Positions 48,200 to 59,885 of a DNA stretch of 64,000 bases are shown piece after piece. The stretch lies in the NCBI GenBank assembly GCA_037157565.1, contig JAZHRO010000002.1, positions 78,728,001 through 78,792,000 of the forward strand, given 5' to 3'. This stretch comes from Thalassia testudinum. Its lineage: Eukaryota; Streptophyta; Magnoliopsida; Alismatales; Hydrocharitaceae. Below the pieces are notes generated by a model. That model saw only the letters and a program-made list of their open reading frames with translations, was not told the DNA's origin and ran no database searches. The position numbers and the translations under genes are program-made. Numbering within the stretch: the stretch's first letter is position 1; every line of letters begins with the position of its first letter.

Positions 48200-48670
48200 G
48201 GTCCAGATCAGAGACGGTTAGGATCTCCCTGCACACTTTGTTCATGCTTGCAAGGAGGTGGAAGCTGCCAAGCTTAGGCTGAGGGTGGCCGGGAATATGG
48301 CTACCAAGTTAGATGACTCCTTTGGGAAGATCCATGAGAAGGAACTCGTGAAGATGGGGGAGCTCGATGATAAGCTCGAGGGTGCCTCCATCAACCTCTC
48401 CTGGCTGAAAAAAGCGGTGTAGGTGCTAAAGACGTGCCATTCTTTCGCCTTGGAGGAGCATGAGAGGTCCCTAAAGGAAGAGTGCCTTCGCCTAAGCAGT
48501 GTGATGGATGACCTCGCTAAGGCCAGGGAGGCATAGGAGAAGGCAAAGGCAGAGGCTCGGGAGACCAAGTATGAGTTAATCAGGGCCCACTAACTTGCAA
48601 AGAAGGGGACCAGGGAGATCTGGGAGCTAGAAAGTGCCTCTATGCTTGAGAAGGATCCTTGACATGGTAA
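48200..48670 (+). pseudogene. coiled-coil ORF remnant (possible extra antisense ORF of Tat element)
   Basis: One + frame reads as a highly charged, Lys/Glu/Leu/Ala-rich helix (for example KEVEAAKLRLRVAG, LEEHERSLKEECLRL, AKAREA) broken by four or five stops (48419 TAG, 48534 TAG, 48591 TAA, 48660 TGA). It lies beyond the 3' end of the Tat-type pol remnant and points the opposite way. That is the arrangement known for extra antisense ORFs of some Tat elements. The family assignment is by style of sequence only. Confidence 0.45.
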
Positions 48671-48777
48671 TAGAATTCTTCACCCTTAATCCTTCCATGC
48701 AGGCCAGCTGAGACCTCGTTTCCATCTAGGCCAACAAATGTACCCTAGTAGCCGCCCAATCCATTTTGGAGGGAGGG

Positions 48778-48782
48778 CATAC
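48778..48782. repeat. target duplication CATAC, left of solo LTR
   Basis: Matches 50568-50572 exactly, immediately outside TG and CA of the solo LTR. Confidence 0.85.
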
Positions 48783-50567
48783 TGTTGAACGGTTACGAAC
48801 CTACACTAACGAGATTGGTTTTGGAAAACCTGTCGTTGTAGTTCAAAAGCGAAGAATTCGTGTTCAACAAATAAAATTTATACCGAAATTAAAATTCCAG
48901 GTCGAACATAGGGAGGCGGACGTTTGATTTAAAAATTACGCGTTTCTTTTTATTTGTTACAGAATAATTCAATTTAGTACTATCTAATTATTTACAATAA
49001 ATAGAAGAGAGAGAGAGAGTAAGAGAGAAAAAGAATATTACACAGAGAAATCAAAATGAGATGTAGAATAAACAAGGAATTTTTGCATTGAAGTGACTGT
49101 TCATTACAACTAGAAAGCATAAATAATTACTCTAGAAAGTGATAAATTTACTCTAGAAAGCATTAAAAGAATGGAGGGAGAAATGTCCTCCTCGACGATT
49201 GCTTGGAGGACGAGTAGATTAATCTAGAAAGCAGTAAATCTATACTAGAAAGCGGTAAAAAGAATAGGGAGAGAGAAATCCTCCTCGACGGTTGCTTGGA
49301 GGATGAGCCGGATGGGACGACGTCTGGACGAAGGAGAACGAAGCAGGACGAAGGAGGACGAATCAGAAGAATGGGAACGAAGCAGCACTTCGTCATCGTC
49401 GCGGGATCCACTTCCGAAGGGGAACGAAAATTGGACTTTATCTCGCGAGAAGCATCCCGGGTATGGGACAAGCTTCTCTTGAGCTTTGGAGGGGTAGAGA
49501 GGAGAAAGAAGGGATGAAAATTTCGTATAGAGGGGGTCTCCTTTTATAGTTGCAAGGAGTGGGGGCAAAATGGACATTACAACTTCAAAACAATAAATGA
49601 GGGGTCTTTAGTGACGGATAAAACCGTCGCTAAAGCCCCCAACGTGGGCGTAGCCTCCGCGCCCACGCGCGCCCGCTCGGCTGCCCGCGTGCGTAACGCC
49701 TACACACGTCTGCGAAGTCTCAGCCGTCCGATCGCGAGATCGGACGGCTTAAGACGCATCTTCGCCCGCTGCGCTGCGCGCCCGCCCGCGTGCGATCGCG
49801 TGTTACGCGCGGGCGTCCAATCGTGCGTCGTCCTGATTGAGCGCGCACGGCCGTTGGATCGCGATCGTGCGGTCGATCGGAGGTGCGCCACCGCTCCAAA
49901 TTCTGTGTGGCGAGGCTCGAACGTGCGTCCCTGCTTCGCGTTAGAGCGCTCGACCAACGCGCTGGGGTCGCGTTTGTGTCGAGCGCCTGACTTCAGCGCG
50001 GGCGCGTCGCAACCATTGGATCTTAATCCAACAGTGGGGAAAGGCGGATGCGGAGACTGTTGAGGTTGCGTGCGGCCGTTTGGGCGGCCGAGATGGCGCC
50101 ACGTGGCGGCATCTTGGCCATCCATCTTCTGGAAGTTGTAGATGGTGCCACGGATGTCGAATTGACTCAATTTTTGTGTCGTTGGGCTACGATCGTCGAT
50201 CCGAATTCATCCGTGTGGTCAGATTTGTCATCTGAAGTGCGGATTTACACCATCCTGGCCCTTGATTTTCTAGGGTTCCCCGATCTCTATCTGATGCTAC
50301 GGATGCCTGATTAGGGCGATCTTGGAGTCGTTGAACTCCAATCGTCGCCCTGATCATATCCATACGATTGGATCTTTGATCCGAGGCTCCGATAAAATGT
50401 TTGCCCTGTCCAAGCACATAAAAGGAGACAATTAACCTCCATTTTATTCAAACTACTCTAAATGTGAGATGATGCATGTTATGCAATATTTATATCATGA
50501 AATGCAATCCTATGCTTAAGAACATGCATAAATAGACATTTTAAGTAGTGTAAATGTGTTTACATCA
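48783..50567 (-). repeat. solo LTR with 5-bp target duplications
   Basis: 1785 bp from TGTTGAACG to TTTACATCA, flanked by CATAC at 48778-48782 and 50568-50572. No internal region is attached, so this is a solo LTR. On the sense (-) strand it starts TGATGTAAACAC. The U5-like motif is at 48898-48917, a hairpin of 16-bp arms at 49601-49639 and a tRNA-like module at 49914-49960. The GC-rich part 49620-50060 gives long ORFs that are not credible genes. Confidence 0.85.
49914..49960 (-). other. tRNA-like module in solo LTR
   Basis: On the - strand GCGTTGGTCGAGCGC (49946-49960) is D-arm/A-box like and GTTCGAGCC (49914-49922) is B-box like. The LTR at 63096-64000 has the same arrangement in the same LTR orientation (63696-63742). 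Confidence 0.4.
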
Positions 50568-50572
50568 CATAC
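50568..50572. repeat. target duplication CATAC, right of solo LTR
   Basis: Copy of 48778-48782. Confidence 0.85.
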
Positions 50573-50929
50573 CTTGACATGGGAGCTCTACAGTTGATTA
50601 ATTGACCAACTGAATGTCGAGTTTGTCCACTAGAAGGAGGCAAGGCTAAAGGAAGATAAAGCCCCCACTCTTCCCCCGAAGACTCGACCAGCCCTGCTGG
50701 GTCCCTGCATTCTCCTGGAGATGGGGATCAGCCTCCTAGCTGCCTAGCCCCGCCCACGAGGTCACCTCGACTCCGCCAACTCCCAAGGTCGACCTTCCAG
50801 AGGACTTGCTGTGAATCGCCAGCATGATGGTTTACTTGTTTAAAAAAGAAAATAGTTTTTTTCCTTTTTTTTATGGGTCATTTGATGGGAACGGCCCTTA
50901 TGAATACTAGTGTTGATGTACTACTGGTG
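50573..50929. other. non-coding remainder between solo LTR and Tat pol
   Basis: C-rich 50640-50820 (short readable + frame with PTPPTPKVDLPEDLL), then T-rich. Probably the continuation of the Tat element 3' region in which the solo LTR sits. No gene supported. Confidence 0.4.
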
Positions 50930-52960
50930 AGTTATTAATGCAAAATGTAGGGAATTTTCTATATATTGAATCTTAGTTACAATACATTCTTAAATTACTC
51001 GCATACCATGTGCGAGGGACTAGCTTGCCACTAAGTGTTTGTAACTTGTAGTAGCTGGTGTCTTTATGCTTACATATCTTGTAAGGCCTTTCCAAATTGG
51101 CTTCCAACTTGTTGTCTGACTCTGTCATTTGAGATGCCCCACTACGACGCAACACTAAGTCACCTTCTGTGAATTTTCTCTTCTTGACCCACCTATCATG
51201 GGAGGCTACTCTCTTCTCCTTGTACACGTCTGCTGCCTTTGATGCTTCCTCCTTAACCTCGTCTACCAAGGCTAATGCCAGGCATACCTGATCTTCATTG
51301 GTGAGCAGGTTATACAACTAGGAATGATATGTGGGAAGGAGTATTTCTATTAGCAGCTGGGCCGACATATCGTATAGCAAGTTGTAGGACATGTGGCTAG
51401 TCGTAAATGTGAAAAACAGCTAGATGCCCCAGCTGGCATAGAAGTCCCCAAACCTTTTGGAGGAAAACTGCATGTCATTGTTAGTGACAATGGCACTTGG
51501 GCACCCACATCGAGCGATAATGTTCTTCTGAACAAAGGTTACGACTCTATTCGCTGTTGGGTTGGCCATGGCCTCTACCTCAATCCACTTTGAAAAGTAA
51601 TCCACCAGTACTAGGATGAAACATTTCTGAGCCAATGCTGGTGGAAAGGGGCCAAAGAAGTCCATTCCCCACTTGGAGAAGGGAATTGGAGATGCAATAG
51701 GCACCATGTTTCCAAGCAGGAGGAGATGGGTTAGGGTAAATTTTTGGCACTTGTCGCACTTGAGTACAAATTCTTGGCACTGTCGCTTCATCTGGGGCCA
51801 AAAGTAGCCTATCTGAAGCAAGCAAGCTACTAGGGCTTTGTACCCTTTGTGATTGTCGCAAATGCTCCTGTGGTCTTCTTGGATTGCTTGAGCTGCTTCT
51901 GCCAAGGTGAGGCAACGTAATAGAGGGGTTGAATATCCCCTCTTATACAATTGCTCAACCATTAGTGTGTAGCGCAAGGCTTTCAGTCGAAAAGCCCTTG
52001 GGTGAGGTGTTCCTGGCGATACTTTGCTTGTCTTTAGGAAGGTTATCATCAGAGTCATCTAGGAGACAACCTGCTCGTAACTAGCGCTTGTGGGGGAAGC
52101 ACTGAAGGTTTAATGTAGGAGTATGTCATCCTCCTGTCCCTTGGGAATGACTGAAGCCAGGCAGGTTAAGGCTTCTGCTAGGGGGTTGTTGGATCTAGGT
52201 ATCCTCTTAATTGTGGTTGTTGCAAAATTTAACAACTCATCCTTTACGTGCTCCATGTAGAGGCTCATGTTGGGGTCCTTAGTCTGGTACTCACCATTAA
52301 CCTGGTTGCCCACCAGTTGTTAGTCTGTGTGTACCTCCAAACACAAGGCTCCCATGGATTTAGTCACTCTGAGATCAGCTAATAAAGCCTCGTATTCTGC
52401 TACATTGTTGTAGGCGGGAAAGGCTAACTTGATGGCATACTTATGAGTAGTAGCATCAGGGGTGTTCAAGGCGATTCCGGTGCTAGCCGCCGCCATCATG
52501 GAGGACCCATAAACATATAATTTCCATGGTAGAGTGGTGGGAGGACTGGGATTCGTGAATTCCATAACAAAATCTGCAAGGACTTGGCCCTTGATGGACT
52601 TTAGTGGCTGATACTTTACATCGAACTCTACCAACTCCATGGCCCACTTCATCTATCTGGTTGACTCGGTTGGCTTGTAAAGCATCTGGTGCAAGGGATA
52701 ATCCGAGAGTACAAGTATTGTGTGGGCCTGGAAATATGGGCAATGTTTTTTGGTAGACATCATCAAGGCAAGGCCCAATTTTTGGATCACGGTGTACTTT
52801 ACTTCTACCCCTAGTAAGTTTTGCTCAAAAAATACATTGGCTACTGCACGTTGTCACATTCGCCTAGTTAGATGACACTAATAATTGTCATAGAGGCCTC
52901 CAGATAGAGGAGCAGGGTTTCCCCACCCCTGGGGGCTACAAGGATGGGAGGGTCTTGAAG
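50930..52960 (-). pseudogene. Tat-lineage Ty3/gypsy RNase H-RNase H-integrase remnant
   Basis: Read from high to low coordinates: end of the first RNase H (about 52650-52960, with stops). Then a second RNase H (52110-52652: DFVMEF, KLYVYGSSM, NVAEYEALLADL, HTDxQLVxNQV-like end), typical of Tat/Ogre/Retand pol. Then the linker PHPRAFRLKALRYTL and integrase (51420-52058: HKGYKALVACLLQIGYFWP, CDKCQKF, GMDFFGPFPPA, FSKWIEVE, IVTNNDMQF). Finally an integrase C-terminal tail at 50973-51317 (DEVKEEASKAADVYK, DLVLRR, ASNLRMYCN). The region between 51317 and 51420, which should hold the last catalytic Glu, is out of frame. Dead copy. Confidence 0.85.
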
Positions 52961-53180
52961 GGATGATTAGCAAGATTTGAACACATAAAAGATTGGGTTA
53001 AAAACCCGTTATTGTAGATGCGTAAAAATATAGCAACTAGATAATTTTACTGAAACTCAAAGTGAGTCTGAGGTGGAACACGGGGGGGCTATGTTGATTA
53101 TATCCGCAATTATATTCTTTTTGTAATTTTTTTTATAGAGGAAACATTCATAGTGGCTATAAACAGCTAATCTACTTGCA

Positions 53181-53197
53181 ATATAAACAAGAGAGAG
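53181..53197. repeat. 17-bp target duplication of the LINE, left
   Basis: ATATAAACAAGAGAGAG, identical to 58269-58285. Confidence 0.9.
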
Positions 53198-53243
53198 GAT
53201 CAATGTTGATGATAGTTCTATGGAGAGAAAGGGGTGAAGGGCG

Positions 53244-54554
53244 ATGGGTGGCAATGTCGAGGGCACGGCTAGGGTTGGGGATAAGGGTGACTGGAAGACA
53301 TGGAGAACGAAGAATTGGAGGAGAATGGAGAGGAAATGGCCGTCTCATGTGGGCGGGACTGTCAGAGTTGGGTCGAGAGAGAGATGGAAGAGGACGAACG
53401 GAGAGGTCCTATGCTATAGATGCAGAAGAAGAGGGCATATGGCAGCGATATGTAGGAACCCCCTTGTGTGCCTTGCATGTGGAGGTGACGGGCACAAACG
53501 TGATTCGTGCACAAGGACGTAGCTTCAGTATAGGAGGAAGAACCCTCAGTGCCTGAAACAAGAGGTTCCTGAGCCACGGCTACCCCCACTACTGGCACAG
53601 GCTGGCCACATGATTGATGTGGAAATCCCCTTCTCTGAAGATGTACTATCTGCGGAGATGATGTTGAGAGGCACATTGATTGGCGAGGTTATGACTGGAA
53701 GCTCGTCTGCTAAAAAGCTTCATCAACTGGTGAGTTCCCTATCACTTGTCTCACTGGGCTGGAAGGTTGTTGTGTTATCCCAGACCCGTTTTCTTATTTT
53801 TGGTCTGGGGATGATAGACGTGGAGAGGTTGAGATTTCGCTCGAGTATTTTTGAAAACATTAATGTGTTATGGAGGCTGGTCTCTCCCTTTGATGGGGCA
53901 CTCCCAGATCGTCTCCCCCAAAGGATGGGTACTTGACGTGTGACTTTAGCCATCAAGGGTCTGCCTCTGCACCTGAGATTGAAAGGGGTGGTCTCTAAGA
54001 TGATTGATGGGTTTGCATCTATCCTTGATGATACAGTGGTTGCAATTGAGGAAGGAGATGCATAAGTACTGAAAATTGGGGTCGAAATTTTCAGAAGCGG
54101 GTCACTGCCTGATAAAATTATTCTAAAATGTGGAGGAAGTTCTTGGCTTATTCATGTGTCAGTGGTTGGGCAGGAAGTCATAAGCTTAGAACTGGGACAG
54201 GTTAAGGCGTCTAAAGAAAATCCTGGAGAGGTGCAACAGGTGGAACTGGAGGGTCGTAAGCCATCCGAGGATGCTCCAGGGCCAAAGAAGAGGAAAGAAT
54301 GCCATGAGGAGGATTCAGAGGGGAGTACGATGGTGGTGGTGAGTGACACTGTCATGAGGGGTGATAAAGAAAGGCCTGAGGAACCTACTTATATCACTAA
54401 CTGTACAAAGGAAAAAATAGAAGGCAACAATGGGAGAAGTATACTTAGGGATGTGAATCAATTGCCATTTTCTGCTCCTGAAGATCTAAAATTTGGGAAA
54501 GGATCTGGTCAAAAGAAAGGGGTTGGGCGATCCCCTTACATGCTTAGGAGGTAG
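53244..54554 (+). pseudogene. LINE ORF1, zinc-knuckle nucleic-acid binding protein
   Basis: 437-codon frame from ATG 53244 to TAG 54552-54554. It is interrupted by TAG 53520, TGA 53934 and TAA 54063. Two CCHC-type knuckles lie at residues about 62-90 (CYRCRRRGHMAAIC and CLACGGDGHKRDSC). They are followed by a region like the DUF4283 domain of plant L1 ORF1 (ALPDRLPQRMGT, then LPLHLRL and DGFASILD) and a charged, Glu/Lys-rich C-terminus. The knuckles come first; in many plant L1s they follow DUF4283, although the order seen here also exists in plant families I know of. Basic N-terminus. Confidence 0.75.
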
Positions 54555-54655
54555 AGAAAGGAAAATATGAGCCCCATTGAGGAAGAAACCATTACAAAGT
54601 CCATCATGGTTGAATATGTGGACAACCAGGCACAAGGGGACCATCTTCTTAAGGG

Positions 54656-57600
54656 ATGAGAAATTTAACGTGGAATGTGCGTGGGTTACGCAATAAGGTG
54701 AGAAGAGCTTCTCTAATCAGATATTTTATGGAGTGGGATATTGATTGTGCCCTTATTCAAGAGACACATCTAGAGGAAGATAATAATCCTATCTGGGACA
54801 TCCTGAGGCAGTCAGGGAGAGTAGATTGTGTGGGGATGGCTGTAAATGGCAGATCTGGTGGGATGGCTATTTGGTGGAGAAAGTCCAGCTTTAAAGTGAT
54901 TGAAGTTCACTGGGCCAGGCATATGCCTACATGTAGATGCCAGAGTCACCAGGGGGAGCTGGATTGGTTTGTATCGTGTGTGTATGGTCCCTGTGTAGCA
55001 ACTAGCCTGGTGGAGTTATGGGAGGACTTATCAGCAACACATCAAAAGGTCCAAGAGCTACCTTGGCTCGTGGGTGGAGATTTCAACTGTACCTTATCAA
55101 GTGGGGACCGATCTGGGGGTAATGCAAATGGTGCAGTGGCAGGTTTCCAACTGATTATGCAGAATCTGGGCATCAGTGAATATCCGGTCAGTGGTATTGA
55201 GTTTACTTGGAGAAACGGCAGTGGGCTCATGTCCAAATTGGATAGATTATTTGGTAACTCTAGTCTCTTGGAGCAATTTCAATTGTCTTCATCCATGAGC
55301 CTCGAGAGGCCTTTTTCAGACCGTACGCCAATTGTATGGGACAGTGGGGTGAATGCGGATGTTGGTTCATACTTCAAGTTCAAAAAATCCTGGTTTAAAG
55401 AAGAGGGGTTTAAAGATATGCTGTCTAGCTGGTGGAAAAGCAAGAAGGTTGCAGGATCTAATACCCAAAGACTGGCATTGAAGTTGGTAGACATGCGCAT
55501 AATGCTAAGGGAGTATCAGCAGACAGTAACAACTATTAGAGAGTAGAAGAGAGTTGAGGCATTGGCTGAGGTGCAGCAGCTTGATACGAAGGAAAGCATA
55601 GTGGGTTTGAATGCTCAAGATCAGGAAGCCAGGAAATATTGGCAGCAGATTATTGTTGAGGGGGATTTAAAGAAAGAGATGGATTGGCATGAGAGGTCTA
55701 GACAATTGTGGCTCAAGGAAGGGGATCCAAATACAACTTTTTTTCATCTTGCAGCCAGTGCTCGCAGGAGATTCAACCTCATTTCTACTGTCAAAGTTGG
55801 TGAGAGTAACATCTCCACTCATGAAATCAGGAAGGAAGCTGTGCACTATTTCAAGGAAATATCAAAGGCTGTGCCAAGAGGTATGTGGAGGATGGCTGCA
55901 ACTGCATTCCCATGTGTCAGTGATGAGCAACCTGTAATGTTGGTTGCGCCTATTACTGAATAGGAGGCTATGGATGACATCAAAGATTTAAATAATGAGG
56001 GAGCTCCAGGGCCGGATGGGGTTCAAGTCTTTTTTTACAAACAGATGTGGAGTGTTCTTAAAGAGGAAGTGATGGGGGTTATACATGAGTTTGAAAAGGG
56101 AAATTTTAGTTTCGAAAGGCTAAACAAATCATACATGTTCTTGTTACCAAAGAAGTCAGGAGCAGAATGTTTCTCTGACTATAGGCCTATTACGCTATTG
56201 AATTCCATATACTTAATCATTAGCAAAATCCTCGCCAATAGAATTCGTGGTGTTCTGCAAGGCCTGATTATGCTTGTTCAGTCTACTTTTTTACCTAGGA
56301 AGTCTTTATAGGAATCATTTATTATGGATCAAGAGATGGTGACGGGTTGGCACAGAAGGAAGTCTAAGGCCTTCCTATGGAAGGTAAATTTCTCTAAAGC
56401 ATATGATTCAATTTCGTGGTCATACTTATGGGAAATTCTTAAAAGAAGAAAGTTCCCCACCCTTTGGATCCAGTGGTTGAAATGGTGTATCACGACTACC
56501 TCCGACTCCCCCTTGATAAATGGGAAACCATGTAAAGCCTGGATTCAGCCTCAGTATGGGGTGCGGTAAGGCTATCCCCTAGCTCCGTTGATTTTTAATT
56601 TTACTGTGGATACTTTAGCCAGATATGCATGTAAGTTGGCAGAAGATGGATTGATAAGGGGCTACTTGATGACAAATAGAAGGGCTCTAGCCCCCATTCT
56701 TCAATATGCAAATGACACAGTCTTTTTTATGGAAGGAGGGAAAAGGGAAGCATAAGTGCTCTCTTATATGGTTAACATCTTTGGAGAAATTTCAGGTCTA
56801 AAGCTAAATGGAAGCAAATCATCTTTGGTTTTCTTTGGCATGAATGGTAATGATCAGAGTGATATCTCTTCTATCTTAGGCACGCCTGTGGTCTCACTGC
56901 CAATCAGATACTTGGGCCTGCCGCTAAAGTGTACAAAGATGAAGAAGATTGATTGGAACTTTCTCTTTGAGAAGGTGGCTACAAAGTTAGAAGGCTGGAG
57001 TAGTAGATACTTATCGAAAGAGGGGAAGCTTATACTAATGAATTCTGTGATTACATCTATTCCAGTCTTCTTCTTCTCCATCCTCAAAGCTCCAAAGTCA
57101 ATCTGGAAGAAACTTGATGTCATGCGTAAGAGATTTTTCTGGAAAGGAGCCTCTCACCAAGGTAAGTTCTTACAACCTGTTAAATGGGATACAAAGTGCT
57201 CTCCAAAGAAGTATGGTGGCATGGGAATAAGATCTCTCAAAGAATTTAATGATGCCTTGCTCTTAAAATGGGCGGTTAGGTTGTTGCAAGGGGAACAAAA
57301 GACTTGGACAGAGATTGTGCATGATAGCTATGGAGTGGCAAATGATGAGAAAAGTTGTCTGAATCCCACCAAGCCTTCTCCTTTTTGGGCCTCTGTGGTG
57401 CGTGCTATGGCTAATAATTGGAATTTGTTCCAATCAGTCTTGGGGGATGGAAGAAGCTTCAAATTTTGGAGTGAAAAATGGGCACCAAATGGGGTGTTAA
57501 AGGATAGATACCCTCTTGCATACTCGGCTGCTTCAAATAAAAATGCGGTGGTGTATGATTGTTGGGTTTTGGAATCAAAAAAGTGGAAGATAAATATTGA

Positions 57601-58036
57601 TGAGGGCAATGGTTATGAAACTAGGACATGGATGGAGAATCAACGCCTCTTGCAGGAACTAAATGCTTTCAAACCCAAACCAGAGGAGTGTGATACTTAC
57701 AGATGGGAGGGGATTTTCTCCCCAATGGCTGCATATGAAAGGCTCATTAGATCGTCCAGATTGGCAGAGGTGGGTGAGATTGGGAGGAACTTATGGAAGT
57801 AGAAAGTTCCATTAAAGGTACAAATTTTTTGTGGTTATGTAGAAGGGATGGCTTCATTACGGGTGACATGCGGCATAGGAGGATGGGCAACCCTGCTTAG
57901 TTCTGCCAGCTATGTGGGTTACATAATGACTGCAACTACCACATCTTCTCTTCTTGCATGGCTACAGATTGTGTTTGGAGAAAGGTTTGCAGGGGTTCGA
58001 TCCCCACATGGGAGAATCTATGGAACTCCTTTCTAG
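54656..58036 (+). pseudogene. LINE ORF2, endonuclease-reverse transcriptase, inactivated
   Basis: A single frame with TAG at 55544, 55961, 56309 and 57800, TAA at 56567 and 56753, ending TAG 58034. N-terminal AP-like endonuclease: LTWNVRGL, QETHLEE, GGDFNCTLS, GIEFTWRNGSG; the final SDH motif reads SDRTPI, so the catalytic His is gone. RT: GAPGPDGVQVFFYK, LLPKKSGAE, DYRPITLLN, VNFSKAYDS, then QYANDT where YADD is expected, so one catalytic Asp is lost. C-terminal part with IRYLGLPL and KKYGGMGIRSL, then a degraded zinc-binding RVT tail. No frameshift was seen, so decay was mainly by point change. Confidence 0.9.
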
Positions 58037-58268
58037 TTACAAATAAGCCTCATGTGTCCATGGTGGTAGTGTTATGGTTAGTTTGGAGAGCTGGAAATGA
58101 GAAATTATTTCAAGAGAGACCAGTAAGTGTGGATAATATTGTAAATATGTGCTGCACTCATACATATGTGGGGTTCGAGTTTGTAACCTTTTTCTTTATA
58201 TAGTTGATAAAAGCTCTCCCGGATTGCTATCAGTGATTCAATAGCTTTCCTTTCTGTTTCAAAAAAAA

Positions 58269-58285
58269 ATATAAACAAGAGAGAG
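58269..58285. repeat. 17-bp target duplication of the LINE, right
   Basis: Copy of 53181-53197 directly after the A tail. A (GA)n run continues to about 58305. Confidence 0.9.
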
Positions 58286-59885
58286 AAAGAGAGAGAGAGA
58301 GAGAAATAACTTTTGTAACAAATATAATGTCAATTACAACTATTTGTTACAACGACAAATCAGAAAATCTACTCTAGAAAGTATTAAAAAGATAGGGGGT
58401 GAGATATTATCCTCCTCGACGAATGCTTGGAGGACGAGCTGGACGGACGATGCCTAGAAGAAGGTGAGCGAAGATGGAGGATGGAGGGTGAATCTGGAAG
58501 AACTGGGGATGTGATAGGGCATCGATGTCGCAGGATCCACTTTCGGAACAAGGGCAAGTGGATGGCTGGCAAGACCTCTGCGAAAAGGGGTCAGAAGTGG
58601 AAATTTTTGATTTTTAACTCTAGCGGAGCTCCCCGTAGCTTGGGAGCACTAGAGAGAGCTTAGAATTTGAGTTCTTAACTCTTAGAGAGGTTGAGAGAAG
58701 AAGGAAGGGATGAAGAAAAATGTGGGGTGTAGGGTCCTATTTATAGTTGAGGACATGGGGGCAAAAGGGGCACTTCACATCTTAAAAATTAAATACAAGT
58801 ATTTAGTGACACGCATATGTCACTGACAGTAAGCGTTGGTGAAGAAGCACCTCCAATCTCAGCTGCTCACTCCACATCCAATGACTCTCGTGCAGTCGCG
58901 TCACTGCTGCCTCATCTTTACACATTAAGTGCTTAGGTTGATCTTAGCCCTCCGATCAAGATCGAAAGGCCGAGAATGCGCTGATGCTACTTCACCTTCA
59001 ACAATTAAGAGGCAACGTAGCTCCTCTTCTTGTCGTCAGATGAAGATCAGAGAGTTAAGGAACTCGCCTGCTCGCACGCCTCATCACGTCGGATTGGGTG
59101 TTCGATGCTACATCATCCCGTGTGTGCAGCTTTGCCTCTATCCAGCACGCCATGTTGTCGCATCCATAGCAGCTCATCACCGATCAGACAGATGAATTTC
59201 ATCGCACCTGCCTTTTCACAAATTTAATCTGCTTGCGCAGATTCGAGCGCGTGCTGCTTCTTCTTGCATGGAGCTTTGAATCGCTGTGTTCCTCTGCTTC
59301 TTTATCGAGATTTTGAATTTAAGCACGCGTGGTCTCATCCGGATGTCTATCCAACAGTTGAGATCTCATGAGCTTAGAAGAAGAAGGAGGAGGTCGGTGG
59401 CTGTGGGTGGCTTGGATGGCACCACGTGGCACCATCTGGGCTATCCATTGTTCAATGCGTGTAGATGATACCACGGATGTCAGATTGGGTCGATTTTCAC
59501 ACCGTTGGGCTACAATCGTCGACCTGAACCCATCCATGTAGTTGGATTCATCATCTGAGGTATGGAATTGTACCACCTTGCCCCTTGGCTTCTGATCTTC
59601 CTCGGTTTGCATCTGATGCTGCGGAGGTCTGATTGGGGCGATCTTGGAAACGTTGGACTCCGATTGTCACCCTAATCAAATTCGTATGCTTGGATCTTCA
59701 ATCCGAGGCTCCAAAAAGATATCACCCTATTCCCTTGCTAGAAAAGGACAAATTACTATACAATTTGTACAAATTAACCTAAATGTATGATGCATGTTAT
59801 TCAATATTTATAATACATGATGCTTCTATGATACTAGGAACATGCATAAATAGGCATTTTAGGTTAATTAGATGTATGCACATCA

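Larger units (their letters stand above)
53198..58268 (+). mobile_element. L1-type LINE, near full length
   Basis: 5.07 kb on the + strand, bounded by a perfect 17-bp duplication and ending in A9 (58261-58269, last A shared with the duplication). It carries ORF1 (53244-54554) and ORF2 (54656 to about 58036), 101 nt apart, each in one unbroken frame but with several nonsense codons. Inserted in the element F LTR. Confidence 0.92.
52964..59885 (-). repeat. element F 3' LTR, split by a LINE
   Basis: Left piece 52964-53180 and right piece 58286-59885 (plus the target duplication) together give about 1.83 kb, like the solo LTR. It starts TGATTAGC and ends TGTATGCACATCA, followed by a PPT-like CCCCCATGC (sense GCATGGGGG). 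It shares long stretches with the solo LTR (for example 59390-59690 with 50085-50390). U5-like motif, degraded, at 53069-53090. It lies at the edge of the Tat pol remnant. Confidence 0.8.

Noticed and set aside
49611..50170. Arg-rich ORFs of about 150 codons on both strands
   Set aside because: Inside the solo LTR in a GC-rich stretch with TCG-rich words; no motif, both strands open.
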